22,352 bases of DNA from UBA1723 sp045641065 (GTDB lineage Bacteria > Bacteroidota > Bacteroidia > Bacteroidales > Paludibacteraceae), in contig JAZUGF010000130.1 in assembly GCA_045641065.1 (NCBI GenBank), forward strand, positions 1 to 22,352, in the 5' to 3' direction. The notes below the pieces were generated by a model that did no database searches, was not told the DNA's origin, and saw only the letters and a program-made list of their open reading frames with translations. The position numbers were made by a program, and so were the translations under genes. Below are positions 14,303 to 22,315 of this stretch, one piece after another; position 1 is the stretch's first letter, and every line of letters starts with the position of its first letter.

Positions 14303-14806
14303 ATGAAGTGTAAACTAATTATGTTAATTGTATCATTGATACAATGTCTACCAATATTGGCGACGACAAATATGTTCGTCAAACAGAAGAACGGAGAGAC
14401 TTTACGTTTTGATGTTGAAGAAGTTGCTGAAGTGTTTTATAATAAGGAATATGAGGACTCAACTGCTGTTGACGCTTCTGACCTTCCACTTAAGTTCACT
14501 ATATTGTCTGATTCAACTGCAGAAGTGGCTAAGGATTTCTCGTATTGTGATATTGAGTCTGCGGATGTTCCTGCTAAAGTACGAATCAACGGAGATGTGT
14601 ATGAAGTGATTAAGATTGCAGACTGGGCATTTGCTGGATTTACTTCGTTGATATATGTCACTATTCCGTCGACAATAAAATCAATTGGAGAATCAGCCTT
14701 TGCCGATTGCAAGAATCTTGCTGTCGTGATAGACAATTCTAAAGAAAAGATCATCGTTGGAAATGATGCATTTCTCGGATGTAAATCTGTGACATATACA
14801 AAATAA
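14303..14806 (+). CDS. Small BspA-like leucine-rich-repeat exported protein
   Basis: This 167-residue protein has a signal peptide (about 1-21). Next comes NMFVKQKNGETLRFDVEEVAEVFY, a segment common at the mature N-terminus of Bacteroidales secreted proteins. The C-terminal part shows the LRR_5 (BspA) pattern: IADWAFAGFTSLIYVTIPST (about 105-124), IKSIGESAFADCKNLAVVI, then VGNDAFLGCKSVTYT. Only two to three repeats are present, far fewer than in typical BspA adhesins, so it is a minimal member or a remnant. A TTG nine bases upstream is in frame, but ATG 14303 fits the signal peptide. Hairpins lie on both sides. A surface or periplasmic location is inferred; no ligand is known. Confidence 0.75.
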   Translation: MKCKLIMLIVSLIQCLPILATTNMFVKQKNGETLRFDVEEVAEVFYNKEYEDSTAVDASDLPLKFTILSDSTAEVAKDFSYCDIESADVPAKVRINGDVYEVIKIADWAFAGFTSLIYVTIPSTIKSIGESAFADCKNLAVVIDNSKEKIIVGNDAFLGCKSVTYTK

Positions 14807-14813
14807 GTTAGTT

Positions 14814-14843
14814 AACCCTAATAGACAATGTTCTATTAGGGTT
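14814..14843 (+). terminator. Hairpin terminator after the BspA-like gene
   Basis: AACCCTAATAGA (14814-14825) and TCTATTAGGGTT (14832-14843) are perfectly complementary over 12 bp with a 6-nt loop. No T-run follows on the plus strand, so termination strength is uncertain. Confidence 0.65.
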
Positions 14844-14904
14844 GCTATATAAACTGGGGAATTTTTAATGCGAATATTTAAGCGTCCCCATAACTATCAT
14901 TTTT

Positions 14905-17900
14905 ATGAATAAGGATCAAAGGATAACTGAACTACAAAGGAAAATTGAATTAATAGAAATTGAGAAGCAAGGGATACAGAATCAATTGACTAAGATTAAT
15001 TCTGTATTTCTTGGATTCAAGACTCAATACGATTCAGTTATGACGGAAATGGACACTAGATTGTCTACTCTGTCTGTAACATTAAAGACTCTCCGCAATG
15101 AACTTGCAGTTTTGAAAGCGGAAGAAGAATCTGCTCTACAAAAAGAGCCGGTTGTTAAAGAGTTTGAGTTTACTCCTAGCAAGCAAGAAACAGAGAATGT
15201 CCCTGCCCCAGATGAGATAAAACATGAGTCTGCGGTGGAGGAAACGAAAGCCGTTGTTACAGAAGAACCAAAAATTGCTGCTGAGGTTAGACATGAGGTT
15301 GAAAATTCAGAAATCCTTAAGGAGAATGTTGTTGCTCAGGAAACAGAAACAAATAAGAATATTGTTGAGGAGGCAAAATCAACAGTTGTAGAAGTGGCTG
15401 AGACTCATAATCCTGTTGCGGAAACTACTGAATCTACTCAACCAGCACAGGATAAGCAATATGTGACATACGCTCAGCAAGCAGCTCAGGCACAACAAGC
15501 AGCTCAAGCTAAATTTCAGCAAGAAAAACAGAAAGCATCTACAGAATCTCAGAAAGCTCAGCCTAATGAAGATTCTATCTTCGACAAGATTCGCGATAAT
15601 TTTGATTGGGAGAAGTTCATTGGCGAGAACCTAATCATGAAATTGGGTATTCTAATTGTGTTAATCGGTGTCGCTATTGGAGGTAAATATGCGATTGATA
15701 ATGATTTGCTTAGCCCAACAATGCGTATCATCATTGGTACTCTCTTTGGTGCTGCTCTTCAGGGAGTCGCTATCAAATTGAAGAAGGAATTCAAAAAACT
15801 CAGTGCTGTTGTTGCGAGTGGAGCAATGGCGACCTTGTATTTCATGACCTACTTTGCATATGATCTCTACGGTTTGATTCCTATGCCGGTGGCATTTGTA
15901 CTGATGACGCTCATCACCGTCGCCACAGTTTGGCAGGCATGCATTTATGATATGGAGGTTATTGCTGTTATCGGTTTGGTGGCAGCCTACGTTATTCCAT
16001 TTATATTGAGTACAGGAGAAGGCTCACCATGGGCTCTATTCTCTTATGTATCAATCATCAACGCTGGAGTAATGTTCATTTCTGTGAAACGTTATTGGCG
16101 AATACTATTCGTCTCTGCTTACGTTTCATCTTGGGGAATCCTATCTCTTGTTTATAGAAAACTTGATTTCACGGAGACAGCTGACGCTACAAGAATGTTG
16201 GTATTCTTCTTTATCAACTTTGTCATCTTCTATGTTACATTCTTAGCTTACAAGGTGAAGCATAAGATGATATTCCAGCATTTCGACATCATGTACTTGC
16301 TTTCAAACTCATTTATGTTCTTTGGATTGGGTTACAATGTGATGTTTAATAACGAGACATTGGCACCATACGTTGCTTGGTTCTCGTTTGCAAATGCCGT
16401 GATTCATGGAGTCGTAGCGTTTATTCTTATCAAGAAGAATATGGTTGACAAGTCAGTCTATCGTTTGATAGCTGGTCTTGCCATAAGTTTCGTGACTATC
16501 GCAATATTGGTTTGGGCAACTGGACACTGGTTGACAATGTTTTGGATGTTGGAAGGAACAGTATTGTTCACAGTTTCAAGAATCTCAAAGCGACCATTCT
16601 ACGAGAAGATGGCTTATCCGGTATTGTTCTTGGCATTAATCAGTTTGGTTATTGACTGGGGAAATCCAAACGGTGGTCATTTGAGAATGTTGACTCCGAT
16701 GTTTGAAGCATTCGCAAGTTATCGTGCAATGTGGGATACAACAGCATCTGCAGTACAGGGTAGTGCGTTGTCTATCATCAATACCATCGTCTTCATTTTG
16801 CTTTGCATCTTTATTGGAGTGATCGATAGCCGCTATCCAATGGTGGAGGAAGAGGAGAATCAAAACTCATTGATGACACTTGCCAACAAGTGTATGAAGA
16901 TTGCTGCGGTATTTGTGTTGACAACAGCATTCTTGGTTCACATCGAGCATCCTTGGTTGACAATGTGTTGGATGGTAGAGGCTGTGATATTGTTTGCATT
17001 CTCCCGTGTCCGCAAGATTCTATTCTTCGAGAAGAGTGCTTATCCTGTATTCATCTTGGCTTTCTTGAGCGTATTGATAGACTGGGGAAATCCAAATGGA
17101 GATCATTTGAGAATTTTGAAAGCCTGGTACGACGCGTTGGGTTCAAAGAATTCATATGATGGCTATGGTGTAGTATTGTCAATTGTCAATTCAATTGTGT
17201 TTGTTGCACTTTCATTGTTGGCTACATTCATTAATGTACGATATCCAATGGTTGAGAATGAAGAGACAAAGGATTCTGTTTTGAAGACGCTTTCATCAAT
17301 GTTGAAGGGAATGTTCGTCGTCGCTTTGACATTGACTATTGCAGTTCACATTGATCGACCTTGGTTGACATTGTGTTGGATGATTGAGGCAACTGTATTG
17401 TTTACATTCTCTCGCGTCCGCAATAAAATATCTTTTGAGAAGGGATCATATCCAGTATTCTATTTGTCAATATTAAGTTTGATTGTTGACTGGGGAAATC
17501 CTGAGGGAGGACATGTGAAGGTATTCTCAAAATTGTTTGATTTCTTCACAGATAGACCTGCTTGTCCAATCCACGGATTTATGCAGTCGGTTATTGTGAC
17601 AGTTGCGGTTGTGGCTCTATCTATATTTATGGCGGTGATAGATCATCGTTACCCAATCGTTGTGACTGAGGAGAATAAGAATTCATGGATGATGACATTG
17701 TCACGCAGTTTAACTACGATGGCAATCTTCGTTATGACAATGGCAATCTTGGTCTTCATCGATCAACCATGGTTGACAGTATGTTGGGCTGTTGAGGCGA
17801 TGGTACTATGCTATCTTGGTAGAGCAAAGACAGATTCATTGGTGGAGCGTGGATCATATGTTATGATTCTGCTATCTACAATTGCATTCTTTAACGTATG

Positions 17901-19320
17901 GTATAATCTTCCAAGTCCGTACGATTTTGAATGCAGAATCGAAAAGTTCGAGCATAATTTCGGAATGAGCTTCGCAGAAATGTGGACATCTATTGTGGCA
18001 GGAATGTCATTGGTTGCATCTATTGTCGGCAATCTATGGATAATCAACAAATTCAAACCTGCTAAAGATGGACTTGCTGAACGTTTTGATTTGATATTCA
18101 TTCTTAAACTGTATTTGGTTGGAATCTTGACATTTATCATCTGGACTCACACTCCATGGGTAGTTACAACAGCATTGTTATTCGGATTGGCACTATTGTG
18201 TATGATTTGGACATTGCGTGATGATGCGAGACTCAAGTTTGCATTTGTTCCAGTCATCGGTTTAGGATTATTCCTTTGGATTTGTGATGTCTTCACTTGT
18301 CTAAATAGTTATGATGAGCCAACGCTTAGCGAAAATACAAGACTGATAGTGATGTTGGTTGGTTCTGTAATTGATATCGCACTTGTTTATATGATGCGAC
18401 GTTTCAACGAAATGGAGAAGTTTGCAGCAAATAAGTTGACATTGTTCCCATTTGTCGCTCTATTAGTGTTGATGCCATTTATGTCGTTTGGATATGTATT
18501 GTTATATCATGTTGGAGAATGGATAGGACTTCGAACACTACAAGAAGAGGAGGCTATACGGATGCTCTTCTCTTTGATATTCTGTTATGCGTTAGCATAT
18601 TTCTCAACCTGGACATTTGTATCGTTGAAGAGAAACTTGAAAGGATTCAAGCCATTCTCAATGACATGCTTGGTTTTGGTATTCTTCAGCAAATTAGTCA
18701 TGGGAGCATTTGATTTGAAGATTGGAGATACATCATCACAGTTTGATATCTTACATATAGTTTCATTTGTATTGGTTGCGTTTGCTGGCTGGACCTTGTA
18801 TCTATACAAGAAACAAGAGAAGAGCATGTTTGGTATGACTCCTGAACTAACAACACAAGTATTTGATACAATTCTTTTCTTTGGTACTGTTGTTGTTGGA
18901 GGAAAAGAATTGAATGGAATATGTCAGTTGGTTGGAAGTCCAGGATCATTTGGAGTCTCATTCAGCGTCTTCATGGGAATCGTATCTTTGTTTGGCGTTT
19001 ACTACGGACTTTACAAAGACAAGAAGTATTTGAGAATCGAAGGATTCATATTGTTAGGATTCACACTTCTTAAGTTATTCTTCGTCGACATTGAAAAATT
19101 CGATACAATCAAACTTGTGATCGCCCTTGTCTCTTTGGGTATCTTCATGTTGGTAATGGCATATTTCTACCAGAAGATTGCCAAGGAAAAAGAGAGGGAA
19201 AGATTGAGTTCACAACCAAGAGAGGAAACTTCTACGTCAGAACCAGAGAATGCAAATGTTGAGCAACCAAAGAATGAAACTCCATTGGAAGAAACAAATT
19301 ATGAAGATCATTCTAATTGA
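14905..19320 (+). CDS. DUF2339 giant multi-spanning membrane protein
   Basis: This 1471-residue protein begins with a coiled coil (about 1-60) and an acidic, then Gln/Ala-rich, linker (about 70-220, with AQQAAQAQQAAQAKFQQEKQ). The DUF2339 core starts at FDWEKFIGENLIMKLGILIV (about 234-253) and continues through GGKYAIDNDLLSPTMRIIIG. After that the protein is almost wholly hydrophobic helices to about residue 1430, then a charged C-terminal tail. Four internal repeats begin at W542, W684, W820 and W956 with the signature WLTxxWxxEAxVLFxxSR, followed in the first three by DWGNPxGxH. DUF2339 proteins are predicted inner-membrane proteins of unknown function, and I can suggest none. It has 98 nt upstream with a hairpin and a hairpin downstream, so it is probably transcribed alone. 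Confidence 0.85.
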   Translation: MNKDQRITELQRKIELIEIEKQGIQNQLTKINSVFLGFKTQYDSVMTEMDTRLSTLSVTLKTLRNELAVLKAEEESALQKEPVVKEFEFTPSKQETENVPAPDEIKHESAVEETKAVVTEEPKIAAEVRHEVENSEILKENVVAQETETNKNIVEEAKSTVVEVAETHNPVAETTESTQPAQDKQYVTYAQQAAQAQQAAQAKFQQEKQKASTESQKAQPNEDSIFDKIRDNFDWEKFIGENLIMKLGILIVLIGVAIGGKYAIDNDLLSPTMRIIIGTLFGAALQGVAIKLKKEFKKLSAVVASGAMATLYFMTYFAYDLYGLIPMPVAFVLMTLITVATVWQACIYDMEVIAVIGLVAAYVIPFILSTGEGSPWALFSYVSIINAGVMFISVKRYWRILFVSAYVSSWGILSLVYRKLDFTETADATRMLVFFFINFVIFYVTFLAYKVKHKMIFQHFDIMYLLSNSFMFFGLGYNVMFNNETLAPYVAWFSFANAVIHGVVAFILIKKNMVDKSVYRLIAGLAISFVTIAILVWATGHWLTMFWMLEGTVLFTVSRISKRPFYEKMAYPVLFLALISLVIDWGNPNGGHLRMLTPMFEAFASYRAMWDTTASAVQGSALSIINTIVFILLCIFIGVIDSRYPMVEEEENQNSLMTLANKCMKIAAVFVLTTAFLVHIEHPWLTMCWMVEAVILFAFSRVRKILFFEKSAYPVFILAFLSVLIDWGNPNGDHLRILKAWYDALGSKNSYDGYGVVLSIVNSIVFVALSLLATFINVRYPMVENEETKDSVLKTLSSMLKGMFVVALTLTIAVHIDRPWLTLCWMIEATVLFTFSRVRNKISFEKGSYPVFYLSILSLIVDWGNPEGGHVKVFSKLFDFFTDRPACPIHGFMQSVIVTVAVVALSIFMAVIDHRYPIVVTEENKNSWMMTLSRSLTTMAIFVMTMAILVFIDQPWLTVCWAVEAMVLCYLGRAKTDSLVERGSYVMILLSTIAFFNVWYNLPSPYDFECRIEKFEHNFGMSFAEMWTSIVAGMSLVASIVGNLWIINKFKPAKDGLAERFDLIFILKLYLVGILTFIIWTHTPWVVTTALLFGLALLCMIWTLRDDARLKFAFVPVIGLGLFLWICDVFTCLNSYDEPTLSENTRLIVMLVGSVIDIALVYMMRRFNEMEKFAANKLTLFPFVALLVLMPFMSFGYVLLYHVGEWIGLRTLQEEEAIRMLFSLIFCYALAYFSTWTFVSLKRNLKGFKPFSMTCLVLVFFSKLVMGAFDLKIGDTSSQFDILHIVSFVLVAFAGWTLYLYKKQEKSMFGMTPELTTQVFDTILFFGTVVVGGKELNGICQLVGSPGSFGVSFSVFMGIVSLFGVYYGLYKDKKYLRIEGFILLGFTLLKLFFVDIEKFDTIKLVIALVSLGIFMLVMAYFYQKIAKEKERERLSSQPREETSTSEPENANVEQPKNETPLEETNYEDHSN

Positions 19321-19349
19321 TAAATCGATGATGTAATAGAATGAGGATT

Positions 19350-19384
19350 GCAAAGGGCCCATGTTTGATTTATTTGGCCCTTGC
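19350..19384 (+). terminator. Hairpin after the DUF2339 gene, possible terminator
   Basis: GCAAAGGGCC (19350-19359) pairs with GGCCCTTGC (19376-19384) with one bulged A and a 16-nt loop. No T-run follows on the plus strand, so it may be structural or repeat-derived rather than an efficient terminator. Confidence 0.4.
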
Positions 19385-19392
19385 TCTCCCCA

Positions 19393-19417
19393 CAACGCGA
19401 GCCCGTAAGGGCGAGCG
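19393..19417. repeat. Small dispersed palindromic repeat, copy 2 (inverted relative to copy 1)
   Basis: CAACGCGAGCCCGTAAGGGC followed by GAGCG is the reverse-complement relative of 6247-6270. It has compensating changes in the central stem (GCCC..GGGC here, GTCC..GGAC there), which suggests the hairpin itself is conserved. Confidence 0.65.
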
Positions 19418-19432
19418 ATAATTATAATTATA

Positions 19433-20998
19433 ATGATTCCAATATTTTCAGCATCAAAAGTCAAAACACTTGACGCTCAAGAGATCGAGATGGAAGGCAT
19501 AACATCCTTTCAACTAATGCAGCGTGCGTCGTCGGCTTTATATAATAAGTTGACGGAATTGCTGGCTAAAACAGAAACCAGCACCGTCGTCATCCTTGCG
19601 TCGGGTGGAAATAATGGTGGGGATGCACTGTGTGTAGGAGATTTGTTATATCGCAATCGTAGGGACGGGTTTCAAACCCGTCCGCAAAAACATTTGGATA
19701 TTGTAATCTTCTATATCAAGATTAGCGATCGCCAGACTAATGATTTCGCACAGGCTTATGCCAATGTCAAGAATATCATTCAGATAGATGAAATCTCCAC
19801 CGTCGACGATATTGAGAGAATGCGACCATATTTGCATAGAAAAAATCTTTGCGTTGTCGACGGATTGCTCGGTTCGGGAATCAACAGGGTGGTGAAGAAA
19901 GATTCGTTTCTTGGCAATGTCATTGATTTTGTCAATGCTGAACGACGTGAGGGTTCGATGCTTGTGTCGATTGATCTACCGTCTGGATTGATGGGGGAGG
20001 ATCGTGAACTTGCCGATTCAACTCGTTCAATTATCAGAGCCGACCACACAATTTGTTTGCAGTATCCCAAAATGTCAACGTTAATGCCAGAGAGTGAGCG
20101 ATATGTTGGCAACATGACGTGGGTTGATTTTGATATGAAATTGATGAAAGAGGGTAGTGGTGACGTTGGAAATATGTTGCAACTATCTGATTTTACTATC
20201 AAAAGACGTCCGAAGCACGGCCACAAAGGCACATTTGGCAAAGGCTTGTTTGTTGCTGGAAGTCAGGATATGCCCGGAGCATGTATGTTGGGATCGAAAG
20301 CAGCAATGAGAGGTGGACTTGGAATGCTCTACGTCTACACGCATAAAGATATAAAACCGTATCTTATTAATTATCTGCCAGAAGCGATTTGCAAATCATA
20401 TGATGCTGCCGACGTGAAAGCACTCGATTCACTCAAGAATCTCATTACGATGACGGACGCTGTAGCCGTTGGACCTGGACTTGGGACAAGTGAAGAGGCT
20501 AAATCCCTTGTTCAAATTGTTATTAATTCCGTAGTTGGCAAACCATTATTACTTGACGCAGATGCGTTGAATATCGTTGCAGCTGATGAAGATTTGAAGG
20601 AAACCCTACCGTCGAATACAATTATCACACCACATCCTGCCGAATTTCAACGACTTTTCGGAAAATGTGCGAATCGAATGGAGATGATCGACAGACAGAT
20701 GGAGATGGCAAAAAAGTATAATATAATCATTGTGCTAAAAGGAGCCTATACCACAATATCAGATGGTAACTCACTATGTTTCAATTCAACTGGAAATTCA
20801 GGAATGGCGACTGCCGGATCTGGCGACGTCTTGTCTGGAATCATACTTTCATTGCTATCACAGGGGTATGAACCATATGAAGCAGCTAAGTTGGGTGTTT
20901 ACCTTCACGGTAAAGCAGGGGATGAGGCTGCCAAAAAGAAGGGAGAGCATTCAGTCATTGCGTCGGATATGATAGAGGAAATTCATATTATGGAATGA
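19433..20998 (+). CDS. nnr: Bifunctional NAD(P)H-hydrate repair enzyme (epimerase + ADP/ATP-dependent dehydratase)
   Basis: This 521-residue metabolite-repair enzyme rescues hydrated NADH and NADPH. The N-terminal YjeF_N epimerase interconverts R- and S-hydrates: SGGNNGGDALCVG (57-69), DGLLGSGINR, VSIDLPSGL. The C-terminal ribokinase-like dehydratase restores NAD(P)H at the expense of ADP or ATP: HGHKGTFGKGLFVAGS, GPGLGTSEEAK, LLDADALNI, ITPHPAEFQRLFG, VLKGAYT, and GNSGMATAGSGDVLSG with the catalytic Asp. Residues about 75-86 (NRRDGFQTRPQK) appear to be an extra piece after the GGDALCVGDLL helix. They are encoded by a palindromic repeat (19663-19683), an in-frame insertion that leaves the motifs intact. 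It starts 112 nt after the DUF2339 gene. Confidence 0.95.
   Translation: MIPIFSASKVKTLDAQEIEMEGITSFQLMQRASSALYNKLTELLAKTETSTVVILASGGNNGGDALCVGDLLYRNRRDGFQTRPQKHLDIVIFYIKISDRQTNDFAQAYANVKNIIQIDEISTVDDIERMRPYLHRKNLCVVDGLLGSGINRVVKKDSFLGNVIDFVNAERREGSMLVSIDLPSGLMGEDRELADSTRSIIRADHTICLQYPKMSTLMPESERYVGNMTWVDFDMKLMKEGSGDVGNMLQLSDFTIKRRPKHGHKGTFGKGLFVAGSQDMPGACMLGSKAAMRGGLGMLYVYTHKDIKPYLINYLPEAICKSYDAADVKALDSLKNLITMTDAVAVGPGLGTSEEAKSLVQIVINSVVGKPLLLDADALNIVAADEDLKETLPSNTIITPHPAEFQRLFGKCANRMEMIDRQMEMAKKYNIIIVLKGAYTTISDGNSLCFNSTGNSGMATAGSGDVLSGIILSLLSQGYEPYEAAKLGVYLHGKAGDEAAKKKGEHSVIASDMIEEIHIME
19663..19683. repeat. Palindromic repeat of the GTAGRGACGGG type, copy 2, inside the nnr coding region
   Basis: GGACGGGTTT-C-AAACCCGTCC is a perfect 10-bp stem with a single-base loop, preceded by CGTAG, as in the intergenic copy at 7702-7722 (GTAGAGACGGGG..). 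It is translated as part of residues 76-84 of the repair enzyme without breaking the frame. Confidence 0.7.
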
Positions 20999-21016
20999 TA
21001 ATTAAAAGGAATTATA

Positions 21017-21760
21017 GTGAAATTCAGTTTTGAGAAAATCGATATAATCAAATATCTGTTTATTGCACTTGTTGCGTATTTATCGAAATGTTTTGTGGAA
21101 ATATTAAACAAACCATCCGAGGATAATATATCGCAACAAGTCGAGAGTGAGACTGTGCCAGAAATAGCTACACCACTGGTTGACATTGGAAATACACAGG
21201 GACATGATTATGTTGATTTAGGATTGAGTGTTAAGTGGGCAACGTGTAATGTCGGTGCAGAAAATCCATGGGATTATGGAGATCATTTTGCGTGGGGAGA
21301 GACTAAAACAAAGTCTAAATATGATTATAATTCAATCTATCATAGCAGTTTAAGATTATTAACAAGTAAGGGTGTAGTGGATAAAGATGAAAATCTTACA
21401 GAAAATTATGATGCTGCGACCGCAAACTGGGGGTTTGGATGGAGAATGCCAAAGTTTAGAGAATTTCATGAACTTGTAGACGAATGTAAATGGATTTGGG
21501 GAAAATATAATGGAATCAATGGCTATAAAGTAATAGGCAAAAATGGAAATTGGATATTCCTCCCAGCCTCAGGTCATGTATCTCAATCTTTCAATTATTT
21601 AGGTGAGGCTGGTAATTATTGGTGCTCTACTTATGATTATGATCTCCATTTTGAGTCTGATAAGAAATACATTAGTCATGGAAAACTTTTTATTGGTTTA
21701 AGTGTCCGCCCTGTCACAGAAGAAATTATGAATGTAACTCTTACCTCGGTCCATGAATGA
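21017..21760 (+). CDS. Membrane-anchored protein with Fibrobacter-succinogenes-major paralogous domain
   Basis: This 247-residue protein starts at GTG 21017, with AAAGGA 11 nt upstream of it as a possible ribosome-binding site. A single hydrophobic helix (about 12-29) follows a short basic start and looks like a signal anchor; there is no lipobox. An acidic linker leads to the domain: DYVDLGLSVKWATCNVGAEN (64-83), HFAWGETK (90-97), DAATANWGFGWRMPKFREFH (132-151), NGNWIFLPASG (176-186), YWCST (201-205) and LSVRPV (228-233). It is clearly related to the protein at 13532-14227 in order and motifs, but attached to the membrane differently. It lies 18 nt after nnr and could share its transcript. 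Function is unknown. Confidence 0.8.
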   Translation: MKFSFEKIDIIKYLFIALVAYLSKCFVEILNKPSEDNISQQVESETVPEIATPLVDIGNTQGHDYVDLGLSVKWATCNVGAENPWDYGDHFAWGETKTKSKYDYNSIYHSSLRLLTSKGVVDKDENLTENYDAATANWGFGWRMPKFREFHELVDECKWIWGKYNGINGYKVIGKNGNWIFLPASGHVSQSFNYLGEAGNYWCSTYDYDLHFESDKKYISHGKLFIGLSVRPVTEEIMNVTLTSVHE

Positions 21761-21773
21761 TGCGGAATTGGTT

Positions 21774-21817
21774 GCATAGGGTAGTGCTGCTGTCTTCGTC
21801 ACCGCCAAACCCTATGC
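21774..21817 (+). other. Long-range hairpin GCATAGGGT / ACCCTATGC
   Basis: Nine bases at 21774-21782 are exactly complementary to 21809-21817, with a 26-nt loop. It starts 14 nt after the stop of the upstream gene and is the first of four hairpins in a row. Confidence 0.5.
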
Positions 21818-21828
21818 TGATGAACAGA

Positions 21829-21848
21829 CCGACCGTTACCACGGTCGG
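21829..21848. other. Perfect hairpin CCGACCGT-TACC-ACGGTCGG
   Basis: An 8-bp perfect stem with a TACC loop. Its ACCGT core recurs in the next hairpin (21863-21880). It could be a dispersed palindrome or part of a structured transcript. Confidence 0.55.
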
Positions 21849-21862
21849 GGCGTGGTACTAAT

Positions 21863-21888
21863 GGACCGTGGAAACGGTCCGTTTTGTC
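21863..21888 (+). terminator. Probable terminator GGACCGT-GGAA-ACGGTCC + GTTTTGTC
   Basis: A perfect 7-bp GC-rich stem with a 4-nt loop (GGAA) is followed by GTTTTGTC. This is the most terminator-like structure downstream of the gene at 21017-21760. Confidence 0.6.
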
Positions 21889-21894
21889 AATAGC

Positions 21895-21935
21895 CTACGG
21901 TTTGTTTGAGCCGCAAGGCGAAAACATTACCGTAG
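21895..21935 (+). other. Imperfect hairpin capped by a GCAA tetraloop
   Basis: The outer stem CTACGGT/ACCGTAG (7 bp), a middle stem TGTTT/AAACA and an inner GCC-GCAA-GGC stem stack with small internal loops. A GNRA cap on an interrupted helix is typical of folded RNA rather than of a simple terminator. Whether it is transcribed is unknown. Confidence 0.5.
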
Positions 21936-22079
21936 AAGAGAATATAAACCCATGAAATTGGTGGCAAATTTTTGCCCCATGAGCCAACAAGTGGCATTTT
22001 AGTGTTAAAAATCCTTAAAATTTATTTTTCGCAGAATCAGCGTTTTACGCATATTTTTGAAAAATAATTCCTAAAACGC

Positions 22080-22110
22080 TTGCGCAGCATCGGAAAACGC
22101 TATACTTTTG
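22080..22110 (+). promoter_or_regulatory. rRNA operon promoter (TTGC-N19-TACTTTTG)
   Basis: TTGC at 22080-22083 and TACTTTTG at 22103-22110 are separated by exactly 19 nt, matching the Bacteroidota sigma-ABfr consensus (TTTG/TTGC, N19-20, TAnnTTTG). Transcription would start near 22117, about 200 nt before the 16S sequence. The element AAAACGCT occurs at 22073-22080 and 22094-22101, and as its reverse complement at about 22041-22048. Confidence 0.8.
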
Positions 22111-22198
22111 CACTCGCTTTCGGGAAGAAACGCTACTCCGAACGAAACCAAAGACATAAATAAGCTCCCCGAGAGAGGGTGAGACGCCAAAAGATAGA

Positions 22199-22214
22199 GA
22201 TCTTTGAAAATATT
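22199..22214 (+). promoter_or_regulatory. boxA-like antitermination motif in the rRNA leader
   Basis: GATCTTTGAAAATATT resembles the boxA core (GCTCTTTAACAA in E. coli) bound by NusB-S10 during rRNA antitermination. Bacteroides rRNA leaders contain similar AGATCTTTGAAAATA sequences as far as I recall. The position, about 100 nt before the 16S gene, is suitable. Confidence 0.45.
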
Positions 22215-22237
22215 TGCAATTTACGAGGAAGAACGGG

Positions 22238-22255
22238 ACATATAGAAATATATGT
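22238..22255 (+). other. Leader hairpin ACATATA-GAAA-TATATGT
   Basis: A 7-bp perfect stem is closed by a GAAA tetraloop in the rRNA leader. It may be a folding or processing element upstream of the mature 16S end; this is inferred from position only. Confidence 0.5.
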
Positions 22256-22315
22256 ACACACAAGAGGTTCTAAATAAGCGCAAGATCTGAGAAAAACTAA
22301 GAAAAAACAATTCAT

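Larger units (their letters stand above)
21761..22315 (+). other. Spacer, promoter and leader region before the 16S rRNA gene
   Basis: About 555 nt without a gene. From left to right it holds a run of four hairpins (21774-21935), an AT-rich stretch with GGCAAATTTTTGCC (21963-21976), repeated AAAACGC motifs near 22042-22101, a strong rRNA promoter (22080-22110), and a structured leader with a boxA-like motif and a GAAA-loop hairpin. Minus-strand reading frames here are short and overlap the promoter and leader, so they are not credible genes. Confidence 0.75.

Noticed and set aside
7757..19862. Apparent excess of GTCGAC sites (I counted eleven)
   Set aside because: Most lie in Val-Asp or Ser/Thr-containing codons of the coding regions; without a proper background model this is probably codon bias, not a functional signal.
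22045..22315. Minus-strand frames of 60-72 codons in the rRNA leader
   Set aside because: They overlap the rRNA promoter and leader and run opposite to rRNA transcription, with no family resemblance.
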